Source: Acetobacteraceae bacterium
Lineage (GTDB): Bacteria; Pseudomonadota; Alphaproteobacteria; Zavarziniales; Zavarziniaceae
NCBI GenBank assembly: GCA_947379865.1
Contig: CANCOY010000076.1
Span: 1-18,014 of the forward strand
Length of the DNA stretch: 18,014 nucleotides
Direction of reading: 5' to 3'
Program-made: the position numbers and the translations under genes
Notes under the pieces: generated by a model
What the model saw: the letters and a program-made list of their open reading frames with translations, nothing else
Databases searched by the model: none
Told to the model about the DNA's origin: nothing
In this document: in pieces, positions 7,204-14,064 of the stretch
How positions within the stretch are numbered: the stretch's first letter is position 1
How the letters are laid out: each line of letters starts with the position of its first letter

Positions 7204-8572
7204 GGGGTCAAGACCCAAGTCCAGCAGCGGCGCCGGGCGCCTGGGCTGGCGCACACTGCTGTCGTTCGGCCTGCCTGCCCTGCCACTTACGGTGGTGGGC
7301 GTGCCTCTCGTCCTTCTGGTAGTGCCACTCTATGCCCAGGATCTGGGTATCTCGGCAGCGTCCGTGGCCCTGGTTTTTGCGCTGGCCCGCCTGTTCGATG
7401 GCGTGATCGATCCTGCCGTCGGCATGCTCTCCGATCGGTTTTCCAGCCGTTTCGGGCGGCGGCGCCCCTGGGTCGTGCTGGGCACGCCGGTGCTGGTAAC
7501 AGGCATCTGGCTGGTCTTCCTGCCGGGCGCGACAAGTTCGGCCGCCTATCTCATGGCCAGCCTCGTTACCCTCTATCTTGGCTGGAGCCTGGTGATCCTG
7601 CCCTATGCGGCCTGGGGCGCTGAACTGAGCGGGGATTATCGCGAGCGCACACGGATCACCACCGTGCGCCAGGTTTTCCTGATGCTGGGCACTGTCGCTG
7701 CCGTGGTCATCCAGGCCATTCCCGCGCAGATGGGGCATCCCGGAACGGCGGCTGCCATGTCCCTTCTGGGCATCACCGCCATGATTGCCATACCCGTGGC
7801 CATCCTGGTGCTGGTAACACAGGTGCCAGAGCCCAGGGTGACAGTTGCTGGCGGGCATCTGGCCTGGCGTGACGGGATAAGGCTGATCGCTGGCAATGCG
7901 CCGTTCCGACGCCTGCTGGGCGCCTATTTCCTGAACGCGGCAGGCGGGGCGGCGACGTCGTCCCTGTTTGTCTTTTATGTCACCCATGTGCTGAGGGCGC
8001 CCGATCAGGTGCCCCTGTTTCTGCTCAGCTATTTTGCGGCGGGAATTCTGGGGGCGCCCCTGTGGGTCTGGCTGGCCCGCCACCATGACAAGCATCGCGT
8101 CTGGATCGGTTCCATGCTGTGGGCCTGCGCCTGGTTTGCCTGTGTGCCCCTGCTTGGCCCCGAACACGCGCAGCTTTACCTGCTGGTGGTGGTGGCAACG
8201 GGCATCAGTCTTGGGGCGGATTATTCCCTACCCGCCTCGATGAACGCCGATGTGATCGATCTCGATACGGCCCAGTCGGGCAAGGTGCGCACCGGCCTGT
8301 TCATCGCCTTGTGGGAAATGGCCAGCAAGGCGGCGCAGGCGCTGGGCGTCGCGGTTGCCCTACCCCTTGTGGCGTCTTTCGGTTTCGCGCCGGCAAGCCA
8401 GGAAAACACGCCGGCAGCGCTGCAGGCCCTGTCCATCACCTATGCGCTGGTGCCTGCCCTGCTGGCCCTCTGCTCGGTATGGCTGATGTGGCGCTTTCCC
8501 CTGGGGGCAGTGGCCCATGCAGGGGTGCAGGCCCGGCTGACCGCCCTCAGGTCACCGCCACCCGCCGCCTGA
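7190..8572 (+). CDS. MFS transporter, GPH (MelB-like) family
   Basis: This is a 460-residue integral membrane protein with about twelve predicted helices. The early motif LFDGVIDPAVGMLSDRFSSRFGRRRPWVVLG is the diagnostic D-x-x-x-D-P-x-x-G-x-x-S-D / GRRRP pattern of glycoside-pentoside-hexuronide:cation symporters. A later segment, SLGADYSLPASMNADVIDLD, matches the second-half signature. The substrate is unknown; the lipid and light-stress context argues against simple sugar uptake. The apparent start is a TTG at 7190, inside the end of the cfa-like gene (14-base overlap), with AGGTGG just upstream; no ATG exists before the first helix. This suggests translational coupling. The 3' end overlaps the convergent NTF2-like gene by 26 bases. 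Confidence 0.87.
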   Translation: MGDPEGSRPKSSSGAGRLGWRTLLSFGLPALPLTVVGVPLVLLVVPLYAQDLGISAASVALVFALARLFDGVIDPAVGMLSDRFSSRFGRRRPWVVLGTPVLVTGIWLVFLPGATSSAAYLMASLVTLYLGWSLVILPYAAWGAELSGDYRERTRITTVRQVFLMLGTVAAVVIQAIPAQMGHPGTAAAMSLLGITAMIAIPVAILVLVTQVPEPRVTVAGGHLAWRDGIRLIAGNAPFRRLLGAYFLNAAGGAATSSLFVFYVTHVLRAPDQVPLFLLSYFAAGILGAPLWVWLARHHDKHRVWIGSMLWACAWFACVPLLGPEHAQLYLLVVVATGISLGADYSLPASMNADVIDLDTAQSGKVRTGLFIALWEMASKAAQALGVAVALPLVASFGFAPASQENTPAALQALSITYALVPALLALCSVWLMWRFPLGAVAHAGVQARLTALRSPPPAA

Positions 8573-9005
8573 TGGCGCGCAGAATACTACCGATTACAGG
8601 CAGGCGTTCGTAAAACTGGCTGGCGGCATCCCAGTGATCGATATGGGCGGCGATGAGCCCATCTTCAGTCAGATGAATTTCGCTCGCCCCCTCGATGCGC
8701 CACAGCGGCCCCTTGGCCCAGCGACGCAAGCGGTAGTCCATGGTCCAGGACACATAGGCCACCAGGCCTCCGCGCACGGGTGCACCCGCCACGAAGCGAA
8801 CGTCCACGCAATCCTCGAACAGGCGGGTGAAAATCACCAGCATGCGCTCTGCGCCAACCACATTGCTGAAGGGGTCGCGAAAGCGGATATCAGGCCGCAC
8901 CAGGGCGCCAAGTGCCGCCACACGTTCTGCATCCAGCCCTTCAAGCGCGCCAATGTAGCGGGCCAGAGCGGCATCAAGATCGCTGGAAGGACTGGCAAGT
9001 GTCAT
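8547..9005 (-). CDS. Nuclear transport factor 2 / SnoaL-like family protein
   Basis: This is a 152-residue protein with the small cone-shaped fold of the NTF2/SnoaL superfamily. Signs are an N-terminal helix region (LDAALARYIGALEGLD), the segment ALVRPDIRFRDPFSNVVGAERMLVIFTRLF and the C-terminal strand HIDHWDAASQFYERLP. The R-F-x-D-P-F element and H-x-D-x-W-D element recur in NTF2-like proteins found beside SDR genes in alphaproteobacterial photolyase clusters. Its substrate is unknown; family members bind or isomerise small hydrophobic molecules. It is the last gene of the minus-strand operon, starting 13 bases after the SDR stop, and its 3' end overlaps the convergent MFS gene. The ribosome binding site is weak, which suggests coupling to the SDR gene. 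Confidence 0.83.
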   Translation of the reverse strand: MTLASPSSDLDAALARYIGALEGLDAERVAALGALVRPDIRFRDPFSNVVGAERMLVIFTRLFEDCVDVRFVAGAPVRGGLVAYVSWTMDYRLRRWAKGPLWRIEGASEIHLTEDGLIAAHIDHWDAASQFYERLPVIGSILRAIRRRVAVT

Positions 9006-9018
9006 GGGCGTGCTCGTC

Positions 9019-9768
9019 TCAGGCGCCGGTGCTGCGCCGGATCAGCGCGAAATAGAGCCTGTACGGCAGGATGCGGAGAAATTTCAGGATCAGCGCAAAG
9101 CGGCGCGGAAAGGTGATCTCGAACCCTCTGCCCCGGGTGAGGCCCTGGAACACACGCGCTGCCGCATCGTCCACTTCCATCAGGAAGGGCATGGGAAAGG
9201 GGTTGCGGTCCGTCAGGGGGGTGCGCACAAAGCCCGGGTTGATCAGCCTGAGATCAACCTTGTTGCGCTCGCACTCCAGGTACAGGCCCTCGCACATGTT
9301 GATCAGCGCGGCCTTGGTTGCACCATAGGCTGCAGCCGTCGGCAGGCCGCTATAGCCCGCAACCGAAGAGACCACGGCAATCTGCCCGGCCTTGCGCCCG
9401 ATCATGCGGGGCAGTACGGCCCCAAGGCAGTGCACTGCCCCCATCAGATTGACATCCACCAGATTGCGGAATGCCGCAACGTCAAAGGCTTCGGCCGTTA
9501 TCTCCACATGGGTACCAGCATTGAGGATCGCAACGTCAATGGATCCATGGGCAGCCTCGATCCGGGCAACCGCGGCCTCAACCGCCGCAGCATCCACGAT
9601 ATCAAGGGGTTCGGCATGGATCCGGCCAGGTACGCTGGCCGCAAGACTGTCGAGTTCCGAGGCATTGCGGGCGCTGGCAATCACCCGCCAGCCTGCCTTG
9701 GCATAATGGAGGGCAATGGCCCGCCCGATGCCAGAGCTTGCACCTGTAATCCACAATGTTCCCGACAT
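9019..9768 (-). CDS. SDR-family NAD(P)-dependent oxidoreductase
   Basis: This is a classical short-chain dehydrogenase/reductase of 249 residues. The cofactor loop TGASSGIG is at residues 8-15, NAG at 83-85, and the catalytic triad is Ser135, Tyr148 and Lys152 (YGATK). Arg34 after the second strand favours NADP(H) over NAD(H), which is inference from the family. The C-terminal part (FPRRFALILKFLRILPYRLYFALIRR) is basic and hydrophobic, which suggests membrane association and a lipid-like substrate. An SDR gene is a regular member of RpoE/ChrR singlet-oxygen clusters (RSP_1087 in R. sphaeroides, as I recall), but its reaction is not known. It lies 83 bases downstream of the DUF6134 gene and just upstream of the NTF2-like gene. 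Confidence 0.92.
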   Translation of the reverse strand: MSGTLWITGASSGIGRAIALHYAKAGWRVIASARNASELDSLAASVPGRIHAEPLDIVDAAAVEAAVARIEAAHGSIDVAILNAGTHVEITAEAFDVAAFRNLVDVNLMGAVHCLGAVLPRMIGRKAGQIAVVSSVAGYSGLPTAAAYGATKAALINMCEGLYLECERNKVDLRLINPGFVRTPLTDRNPFPMPFLMEVDDAAARVFQGLTRGRGFEITFPRRFALILKFLRILPYRLYFALIRRSTGA

Positions 9769-9851
9769 GATCTGGCCCCGCCCTGGTTTCTAGATGCCCG
9801 CCCGGCAGACACGGCCCTTGGCAGATCGGCTAGCCGCCTGTGGCGGACGCA

Positions 9852-10661
9852 TCACGGTTGCGCGCCCCCGGTGTCTTCACGTGTGGCTGTGGTGGTGCTC
9901 CCGCTTGTGACAGCGGGTGTGGTCACACCCATCAATTCATAGGTGATGAGGGTATCGTCCCCCGGTGCCTTGAAAGCCGTCTTCACCCAGATGCCGTTCC
10001 TGTCATACCAGAGGTCGACATGGACGTCGCCGGAAAGGCGGTAGTGCCGCGCCTCGATCTCTCGGCCAGCGGCCAAGATCCTGTCGTCACCAAGATCAGT
10101 GATGGTGACCTGGGCCAGCTTGCCGTTCTGGGTGTTGATCAGGGATTGGGCCTTGATCGTGGCTGGATTCCAATAAGACGTCGGCAGCATGTCGCCGGCA
10201 GCCGGGCCGCTGAACGCGGTACCCTTGACCCGGATGCTGGCGCCATCGCGCGTCACCTCGACCTGGTTCGGCTTGCCATTGTCGTCGGTGGTGCTCTCGA
10301 ACCCCACCAATTCACCGGCCCGCCAGACTTCCCGATTGCGGTGGTGATAGGCATAGAAATTGATGAACGCGACCGACACATCAAGGCGGATGTCGATGTC
10401 GACAATCAGTTCATCTCCACGGGGCGTAAATGTGACCCGGTGATGGCCGATGCGGGCACCGTCACGCATGACCGCAAAATCGATAACCCCTTCCTGGGGC
10501 ACGCTGGCAAGCAAAACGCCGCCAGCCACGCCCGGCGCTGCGCCAGTCGACATCGGCTCAACAGCCAGGGCTGGCGAAGTCAGGCTGGCGCTTGCCAAAG
10601 TACAGATCGCAAGTGCGACGCGGCCCAGCCAGCCAAGCGAAACCGGTCTTGTCAATGTCAT
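9852..10661 (-). CDS. DUF6134 family secreted protein
   Basis: This is a 269-residue protein with an N-terminal signal peptide: basic start, hydrophobic stretch GRVALAICTLASASL, and likely cleavage after SPALA near residue 33. The mature part has alternating beta-strand-like segments beginning FAVMRDGARIGHHRVTF, then LDVSVAFINFYAYHHRNREVW and VEVTRDGASIRVKG. It ends with ARHYRLSGDVHVDLWYDRNGIWVKTAFKA. This pattern is what I know as DUF6134, related to DUF3108 periplasmic beta-rich proteins. No function is established. It starts only nine bases after chrR, with GAGGG as ribosome binding site, so it should be co-expressed with the anti-sigma factor and belong to the same stress regulon. The C-terminal tail after about residue 250 is Thr/Ser-rich and probably flexible. 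Confidence 0.82.
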   Translation of the reverse strand: MTLTRPVSLGWLGRVALAICTLASASLTSPALAVEPMSTGAAPGVAGGVLLASVPQEGVIDFAVMRDGARIGHHRVTFTPRGDELIVDIDIRLDVSVAFINFYAYHHRNREVWRAGELVGFESTTDDNGKPNQVEVTRDGASIRVKGTAFSGPAAGDMLPTSYWNPATIKAQSLINTQNGKLAQVTITDLGDDRILAAGREIEARHYRLSGDVHVDLWYDRNGIWVKTAFKAPGDDTLITYELMGVTTPAVTSGSTTTATREDTGGAQP

Positions 10662-10670
10662 GATCCGCCC

Positions 10671-11345
10671 TCAGGAGCGATTGAAAACGTTCAGCAAACG
10701 TCCAATTACACCCGTGAACCTTACCGGCGCATCAGTAACAATGAAACAAAGACAGACTGCGTCACGATGCGCCACCGGCCGATGTTCGTGGCGGCCATCG
10801 GCAAAGGAAACGTCTCCCCGGCGATAATCACCAAGGCCATCCGAAAAACCGCCGGCCAGCAGGATGATGGCCTCGCTGCCGACATGCGTATGCTGTGGCA
10901 CGGGATAGCCGGGTCGGATGCGCATCAGTGACGGTCGGCCACTTGCCGCGTGTGCTGGCAATGCAGCTTCCTGGACGCCCGGCAGCAATGTCCGCCAGGC
11001 ATGCGGCGTACCCGCCCTGTTCAGGTAGGTTGCCAGCGGCCGGGGCAGCGGCGGATCGCCGACCGCAAGGTCGAGGAAGGGGAAGGCCGGCGGGGCATCC
11101 TGAACGCCCTCGGCGTAACTGGCCCCGGCGACCGCAGCCATGACACTGGACAGCGCCGTGGGCGACATCGCAACCGGCGCCAGATCCTCGATGGCAAGCC
11201 CGCCAATCTCTTCCAGATCGGCCGTTGCCCGGCGACAATCAGGGCAAAGCGTGAGGTGTGTCGCCACGAGCACGGACCATGGCTCGCTCAGGCTGCCGGC
11301 GGCATAGCCCAGCAGAAGTTCATCGGGCGGGTGAAATTGGACCAT
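10671..11345 (-). CDS. chrR: ChrR-family zinc anti-sigma factor with C-terminal cupin domain
   Basis: This is a 224-residue protein matching ChrR of R. sphaeroides, the zinc-dependent anti-sigma factor that holds the ECF sigma RpoE until singlet oxygen appears. The N-terminal anti-sigma domain has His5, His30, Cys34 and Cys37 (HLTLCPDC), each offset by one from the zinc ligands of ChrR (6, 31, 35, 38). The C-terminal cupin has His152, His154 and Glu158 (HTHVGSE) and His188, matching the second metal site. All ligands are present, so the protein looks functional. The usual partner sigma gene, normally directly upstream, is absent; the next gene upstream is a divergent NUDIX hydrolase. It is the first gene of the minus-strand operon, behind an RpoE-type promoter motif. 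Confidence 0.93.
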   Translation of the reverse strand: MVQFHPPDELLLGYAAGSLSEPWSVLVATHLTLCPDCRRATADLEEIGGLAIEDLAPVAMSPTALSSVMAAVAGASYAEGVQDAPPAFPFLDLAVGDPPLPRPLATYLNRAGTPHAWRTLLPGVQEAALPAHAASGRPSLMRIRPGYPVPQHTHVGSEAIILLAGGFSDGLGDYRRGDVSFADGRHEHRPVAHRDAVCLCFIVTDAPVRFTGVIGRLLNVFNRS

Positions 11346-11392
11346 TTTCCGATCCTGGGCGCATGCGTCCCGACTGGGGTTTACAGGAGGCT

Positions 11393-11420
11393 CTTACGTA
11401 CAAACACCTCCGCCGGATCA
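11393..11420 (-). promoter_or_regulatory. Candidate RpoE/ChrR-type (ECF11) promoter for the chrR operon
   Basis: Read on the minus strand: TGATCC (11420-11415), 16 bases, CGTAAG (11398-11393). The -10 element ends 47 bases before the chrR ATG, nearly the same distance as for the photolyase copy (46). In R. sphaeroides the rpoE-chrR operon is autoregulated by RpoE, so this position fits. It is assigned by eye from two matching copies. Confidence 0.7.
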
Positions 11421-11493
11421 CAGGCCAATCCATGCCTTGCCGATCGACCGGGGTGGCCTGCCTAATGCCCCTGTAGCCAGGGAGCAACCAGCC

Positions 11494-12111
11494 ATGCAGA
11501 CCACGCCAGATCAAGCCCCCGATGTCGAGGAACTGGCCCGCGAGATCGTGTTCCAGGGTCGCTTTGCCGTCGAACGGCTACGCCTCCGGGTCGGGCGCTT
11601 TGATGGAGGCACTGGCCCAACTGTCACGCGTGACGTGTTCCGGTCGGGCGATTCTGTTGCCCTTGTGCCTTATGACCCCGTGCGTGACCAGGTCCTGCTG
11701 ATCGAACAGTTCCGCCCCGGCGCCTTTCTGGCTGGTGCCAACCCCTGGCTGCTGGAAGTGGTGGCCGGACGGATTGAGCCGGGCGAAACGCCAGAAGCCG
11801 TGGCCCGGCGTGAAAGCCTGGAGGAAGCGGGCATCACCCCCCTGCAGGTGGTGCCTGCCGGTGGCTTTTTCGTGAGCGCCGGTGATTCGTCACAGTTCCT
11901 GCACCTCTTCTGCGGCCAGGTTGACCTCCGTCACGGCGGCGGCGCACTGCATGGGCTGGTGGAGGAACATGAAGACATCCGCACGCTGGTTATCCCCCTG
12001 GATGAGGCGCTGGCGTGGCTGGATGCCGGTCGCATTGTTTCCTCACCGGCTGTCGTCGGCTTGCTATGGCTGAACCGACAGCGAAAGATACTCCAGACGC
12101 AGTGGTCCTGA
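11494..12111 (+). CDS. nudF: NUDIX hydrolase, ADP-ribose pyrophosphatase type
   Basis: This is a 205-residue cytosolic hydrolase with a complete Nudix box at residues 92-114: G92, E98, R106-E107, E110-E111 and G113. It departs from the consensus in having serine at 108, where a hydrophobic residue is usual. Upstream, VALVPYDPVRDQVLLIEQFRPGAF and PWLLEVVAGRIEPGE are typical of NudF-type enzymes, which split ADP-ribose into AMP and ribose 5-phosphate. The ATG at 11494 has GGAG nine bases upstream; an in-frame ATG at 11437 would add 19 poorly conserved residues. It is divergent from chrR across 148 bases, and I find no convincing promoter of its own there. The substrate could be another ADP-sugar. 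Confidence 0.9.
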   Translation: MQTTPDQAPDVEELAREIVFQGRFAVERLRLRVGRFDGGTGPTVTRDVFRSGDSVALVPYDPVRDQVLLIEQFRPGAFLAGANPWLLEVVAGRIEPGETPEAVARRESLEEAGITPLQVVPAGGFFVSAGDSSQFLHLFCGQVDLRHGGGALHGLVEEHEDIRTLVIPLDEALAWLDAGRIVSSPAVVGLLWLNRQRKILQTQWS

Positions 12112-12131
12112 GTGGGGAGGCCGCGCCGGGC

Positions 12132-12160
12132 TTGAACGCGGCACTACCCGTCGCTAGGTT
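12132..12160 (+). promoter_or_regulatory. Candidate sigma-70 promoter for cysK-sseA
   Basis: TTGAAC (12132-12137) and TAGGTT (12155-12160) are separated by 17 bases. They lie in the 81-base gap between the NUDIX stop and the cysK ATG, so transcription would start about 25 bases before the coding region. Both boxes are imperfect. Confidence 0.4.
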
Positions 12161-12192
12161 CACGAAGCGCCAATAGGGATGAAGCGGGATTC

Positions 12193-13197
12193 ATGAACAT
12201 ACGCACAGGCTTCGTCGACGCCATCGGCAATACGCCCCTCATCCGCCTGCGCGCCGCGTCGGACGCAACGGGTTGCGAAATTCTGGGCAAGGCCGAATTC
12301 CTGAATCCGGGCGGCTCCGTCAAGGATCGTGCTGCCCTGGCCATTGTCCGGGATGCGGAAGAGCGTGGCCTGCTGAAGCCAGGCGGGGTGATTGTTGAGG
12401 GGACGGCGGGCAACACGGGCATTGGCCTTGGTCTTGTTGCCAATGCGCTGGGCTATCGCACTGTCATCGTCATGCCGGATACGCAGAGCCAGGAAAAGAA
12501 GGACATGTTGCGCCTGTGCGGCTGCGACCTGCGCCTGGTTCCAGCCGTGCCCTATGCCAATCCCATGAACTATGTACGCTATTCCGGGCGCCTTGCCGAA
12601 GAGATTGCCGCCAGCGAGCCAAATGGCGCCGTCTGGGCCAACCAGTTCGACAATATCGCCAACCGCCGTGGCCATTTCGAGACCACCGGCCCAGAAATCT
12701 GGGACCAGACCGATGGCAAGGTGGATGGCTTCGTCTGCGCCGTTGGCTCCGGTGGCACCATCGGTGGCGTCTCGCTGGCCCTCAAGGCGCGCAACCCGAA
12801 CATCCAGATCGGCCTTGCCGACCCCCTTGGCTCTGCCCTTTTTGGGCATTATGCCCATGGCGAATTGAAGGCTGAGGGAAGTTCCATCACCGAGGGCATT
12901 GGCCAGGGCCGGATCACCGCCAATCTTGACGGCGTGGTGGTCGACCGCGCTTACCAGATCCCTGATGCGGAGGCCCTGCCCATCGTGTTCGACCTGCTGC
13001 AGCACGAGGGCCTGTGTCTTGGTGGCTCATCTGGCGTGAACGTGGCGGGAGCCATCCGCCTGGCGCGTGATCTTGGGCCAGGGCACACCATCGTCACGAT
13101 CCTGTGTGACTTCGGAACCCGCTATCAGAGCAAACTCTTCAACCCGGCCTTCCTGCGCGAGCGGAACCTGCCGGTCCCTAACTGGCTCGAAGGCTGA
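12193..13197 (+). CDS. cysK: Cysteine synthase A-like PLP enzyme
   Basis: This is a 334-residue PLP-dependent enzyme of the cysteine synthase / cystathionine beta-synthase family. It would make cysteine from O-acetylserine and sulfide in the cytosol. The PLP lysine is Lys44 in NPGGSVKDRA. The phosphate-binding loop GSGGT is at 185-189 and the late SSGVN motif is present. The substrate loop at 71-76 reads TAGNTG rather than the textbook TSGNTG; the variant is, as I recall, common in an alphaproteobacterial and fungal subgroup, so substrate use may differ slightly. The C-terminal LPVPNWL is also typical of that subgroup. It is followed eight bases later by a sulfurtransferase gene, giving a two-gene sulfur unit. 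The ATG at 12193 starts right at the conserved N-terminus (VDAIGNTPLIRL). Confidence 0.9.
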   Translation: MNIRTGFVDAIGNTPLIRLRAASDATGCEILGKAEFLNPGGSVKDRAALAIVRDAEERGLLKPGGVIVEGTAGNTGIGLGLVANALGYRTVIVMPDTQSQEKKDMLRLCGCDLRLVPAVPYANPMNYVRYSGRLAEEIAASEPNGAVWANQFDNIANRRGHFETTGPEIWDQTDGKVDGFVCAVGSGGTIGGVSLALKARNPNIQIGLADPLGSALFGHYAHGELKAEGSSITEGIGQGRITANLDGVVVDRAYQIPDAEALPIVFDLLQHEGLCLGGSSGVNVAGAIRLARDLGPGHTIVTILCDFGTRYQSKLFNPAFLRERNLPVPNWLEG

Positions 13198-13204
13198 GGA
13201 CGCC

Positions 13205-14056
13205 ATGCCCGATACGTTGCAAAAGGACGCCGTTGTCTCCACCACATGGCTGGCCGAGCACCTGGATGCGCCGGACGTGCGCGTGGTCGATGCCTCCTGG
13301 TACCTGCCGAACGAGAACCGCGACCCCAGGGCGGAATATGCCGAAGGGCACATTCCGGGCGCCGTCTATTTCGATATTGACGAGATCTGCGATACCGCCT
13401 CCCCCCTGCCGCACATGCTGCCAGCGGCCGAGAAGTTCACGTCGCGGGTGCGGCGCCTTGGCCTGGGCGATGGCGCGCGCATCGTGATCTATGACGGCGG
13501 CCCGCTGATGGCGGCGGCCCGTGTCTGGTTCATGTTCCGTGTCTTCGGACATAGGGACGTGGCGATTCTTGATGGCGGCTTCACCAAGTGGAAGGCGGAA
13601 GGCCTGCCCGTGGAAGACATGCCGCCCATGAGCCGGGAACGGCACTACACGGCCCGTCTCAACACCATGATGCTGCGCGACATGGACCAGATGCGCGCCA
13701 ACCTGCAAAGCGGGCGCGAGCAGGTGGTGGATGCCCGTTCTCCCGGCCGTTTTGCCGGCACCGAGCGGGAGCCCCGCCCCGGCCTGCGCGGCGGCCATAT
13801 TCCCGGCGCCCTCAACGTCCCCTTCCGCAGCCTGCTGGCCCCTGATGGCACCCTGCTGAAGCCGGACCAGATGACAGCCGCCTTCGAAAGGGCAGGCGTC
13901 GACCTGACCAAGCCGGTGGTTGGCACCTGTGGTTCAGGCGTCAGCGCCTGCGTCGTTCTGCTGGCTTTGCACGTGCTTGGCCACCGCAAGACCGCCCTTT
14001 ATGACGGATCCTGGGCTGAATGGGGCTCCATCGAATCCCTGCCGGCCGAGAAATAG
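13205..14056 (+). CDS. sseA: 3-mercaptopyruvate sulfurtransferase / thiosulfate sulfurtransferase
   Basis: This is a 283-residue protein with two rhodanese domains, the usual size of SseA. The first, inactive domain includes VRVVDASWYLPNENRD and EYAEGHIPGAVYFDIDEI. The second has VVDARSPGRFAGTEREPRPG and the active-site loop CGSGVSA starting at Cys242. This loop (CG-S-G-V) is the mercaptopyruvate sulfurtransferase type rather than the thiosulfate type. It would move sulfur from 3-mercaptopyruvate to a thiol or cyanide acceptor in the cytosol. The ATG at 13205 has GAGGA four bases before it. It lies eight bases after the cysteine synthase gene, so the two are probably co-transcribed and linked in cysteine and sulfane-sulfur metabolism. 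It converges with the thioesterase gene across eight bases. Confidence 0.94.
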   Translation: MPDTLQKDAVVSTTWLAEHLDAPDVRVVDASWYLPNENRDPRAEYAEGHIPGAVYFDIDEICDTASPLPHMLPAAEKFTSRVRRLGLGDGARIVIYDGGPLMAAARVWFMFRVFGHRDVAILDGGFTKWKAEGLPVEDMPPMSRERHYTARLNTMMLRDMDQMRANLQSGREQVVDARSPGRFAGTEREPRPGLRGGHIPGALNVPFRSLLAPDGTLLKPDQMTAAFERAGVDLTKPVVGTCGSGVSACVVLLALHVLGHRKTALYDGSWAEWGSIESLPAEK

Positions 14057-14064
14057 TCTCAGGC

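Noticed and set aside
9769..9851. A third RpoE-type promoter before the SDR gene
   Set aside because: GATCTGCC occurs on the minus strand, but no CGTAA-like -10 lies at the required distance.
9825..9855. Short inverted repeat CCGCC-ACA-GGCGG (minus-strand sense) after the DUF6134 stop, as a terminator
   Set aside because: The stem is only five pairs and is not followed by a T-run; it does not justify splitting the operon.
9004..9942. Long plus-strand reading frame (312 codons) opposite the SDR and DUF6134 genes
   Set aside because: It is antisense to clear SDR motifs, lacks any recognisable domain and ribosome binding site, and is expected from the high GC content.
11346..11493. A hidden small sigma factor gene between chrR and the NUDIX gene
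   Set aside because: Only 148 bases are available, with no frame resembling sigma regions 2 or 4; an ECF sigma needs roughly 500 bases.
12160..13005. Long minus-strand reading frame (281 codons) opposite cysK
   Set aside because: cysK on the plus strand has all PLP motifs; the antisense frame has no family features.
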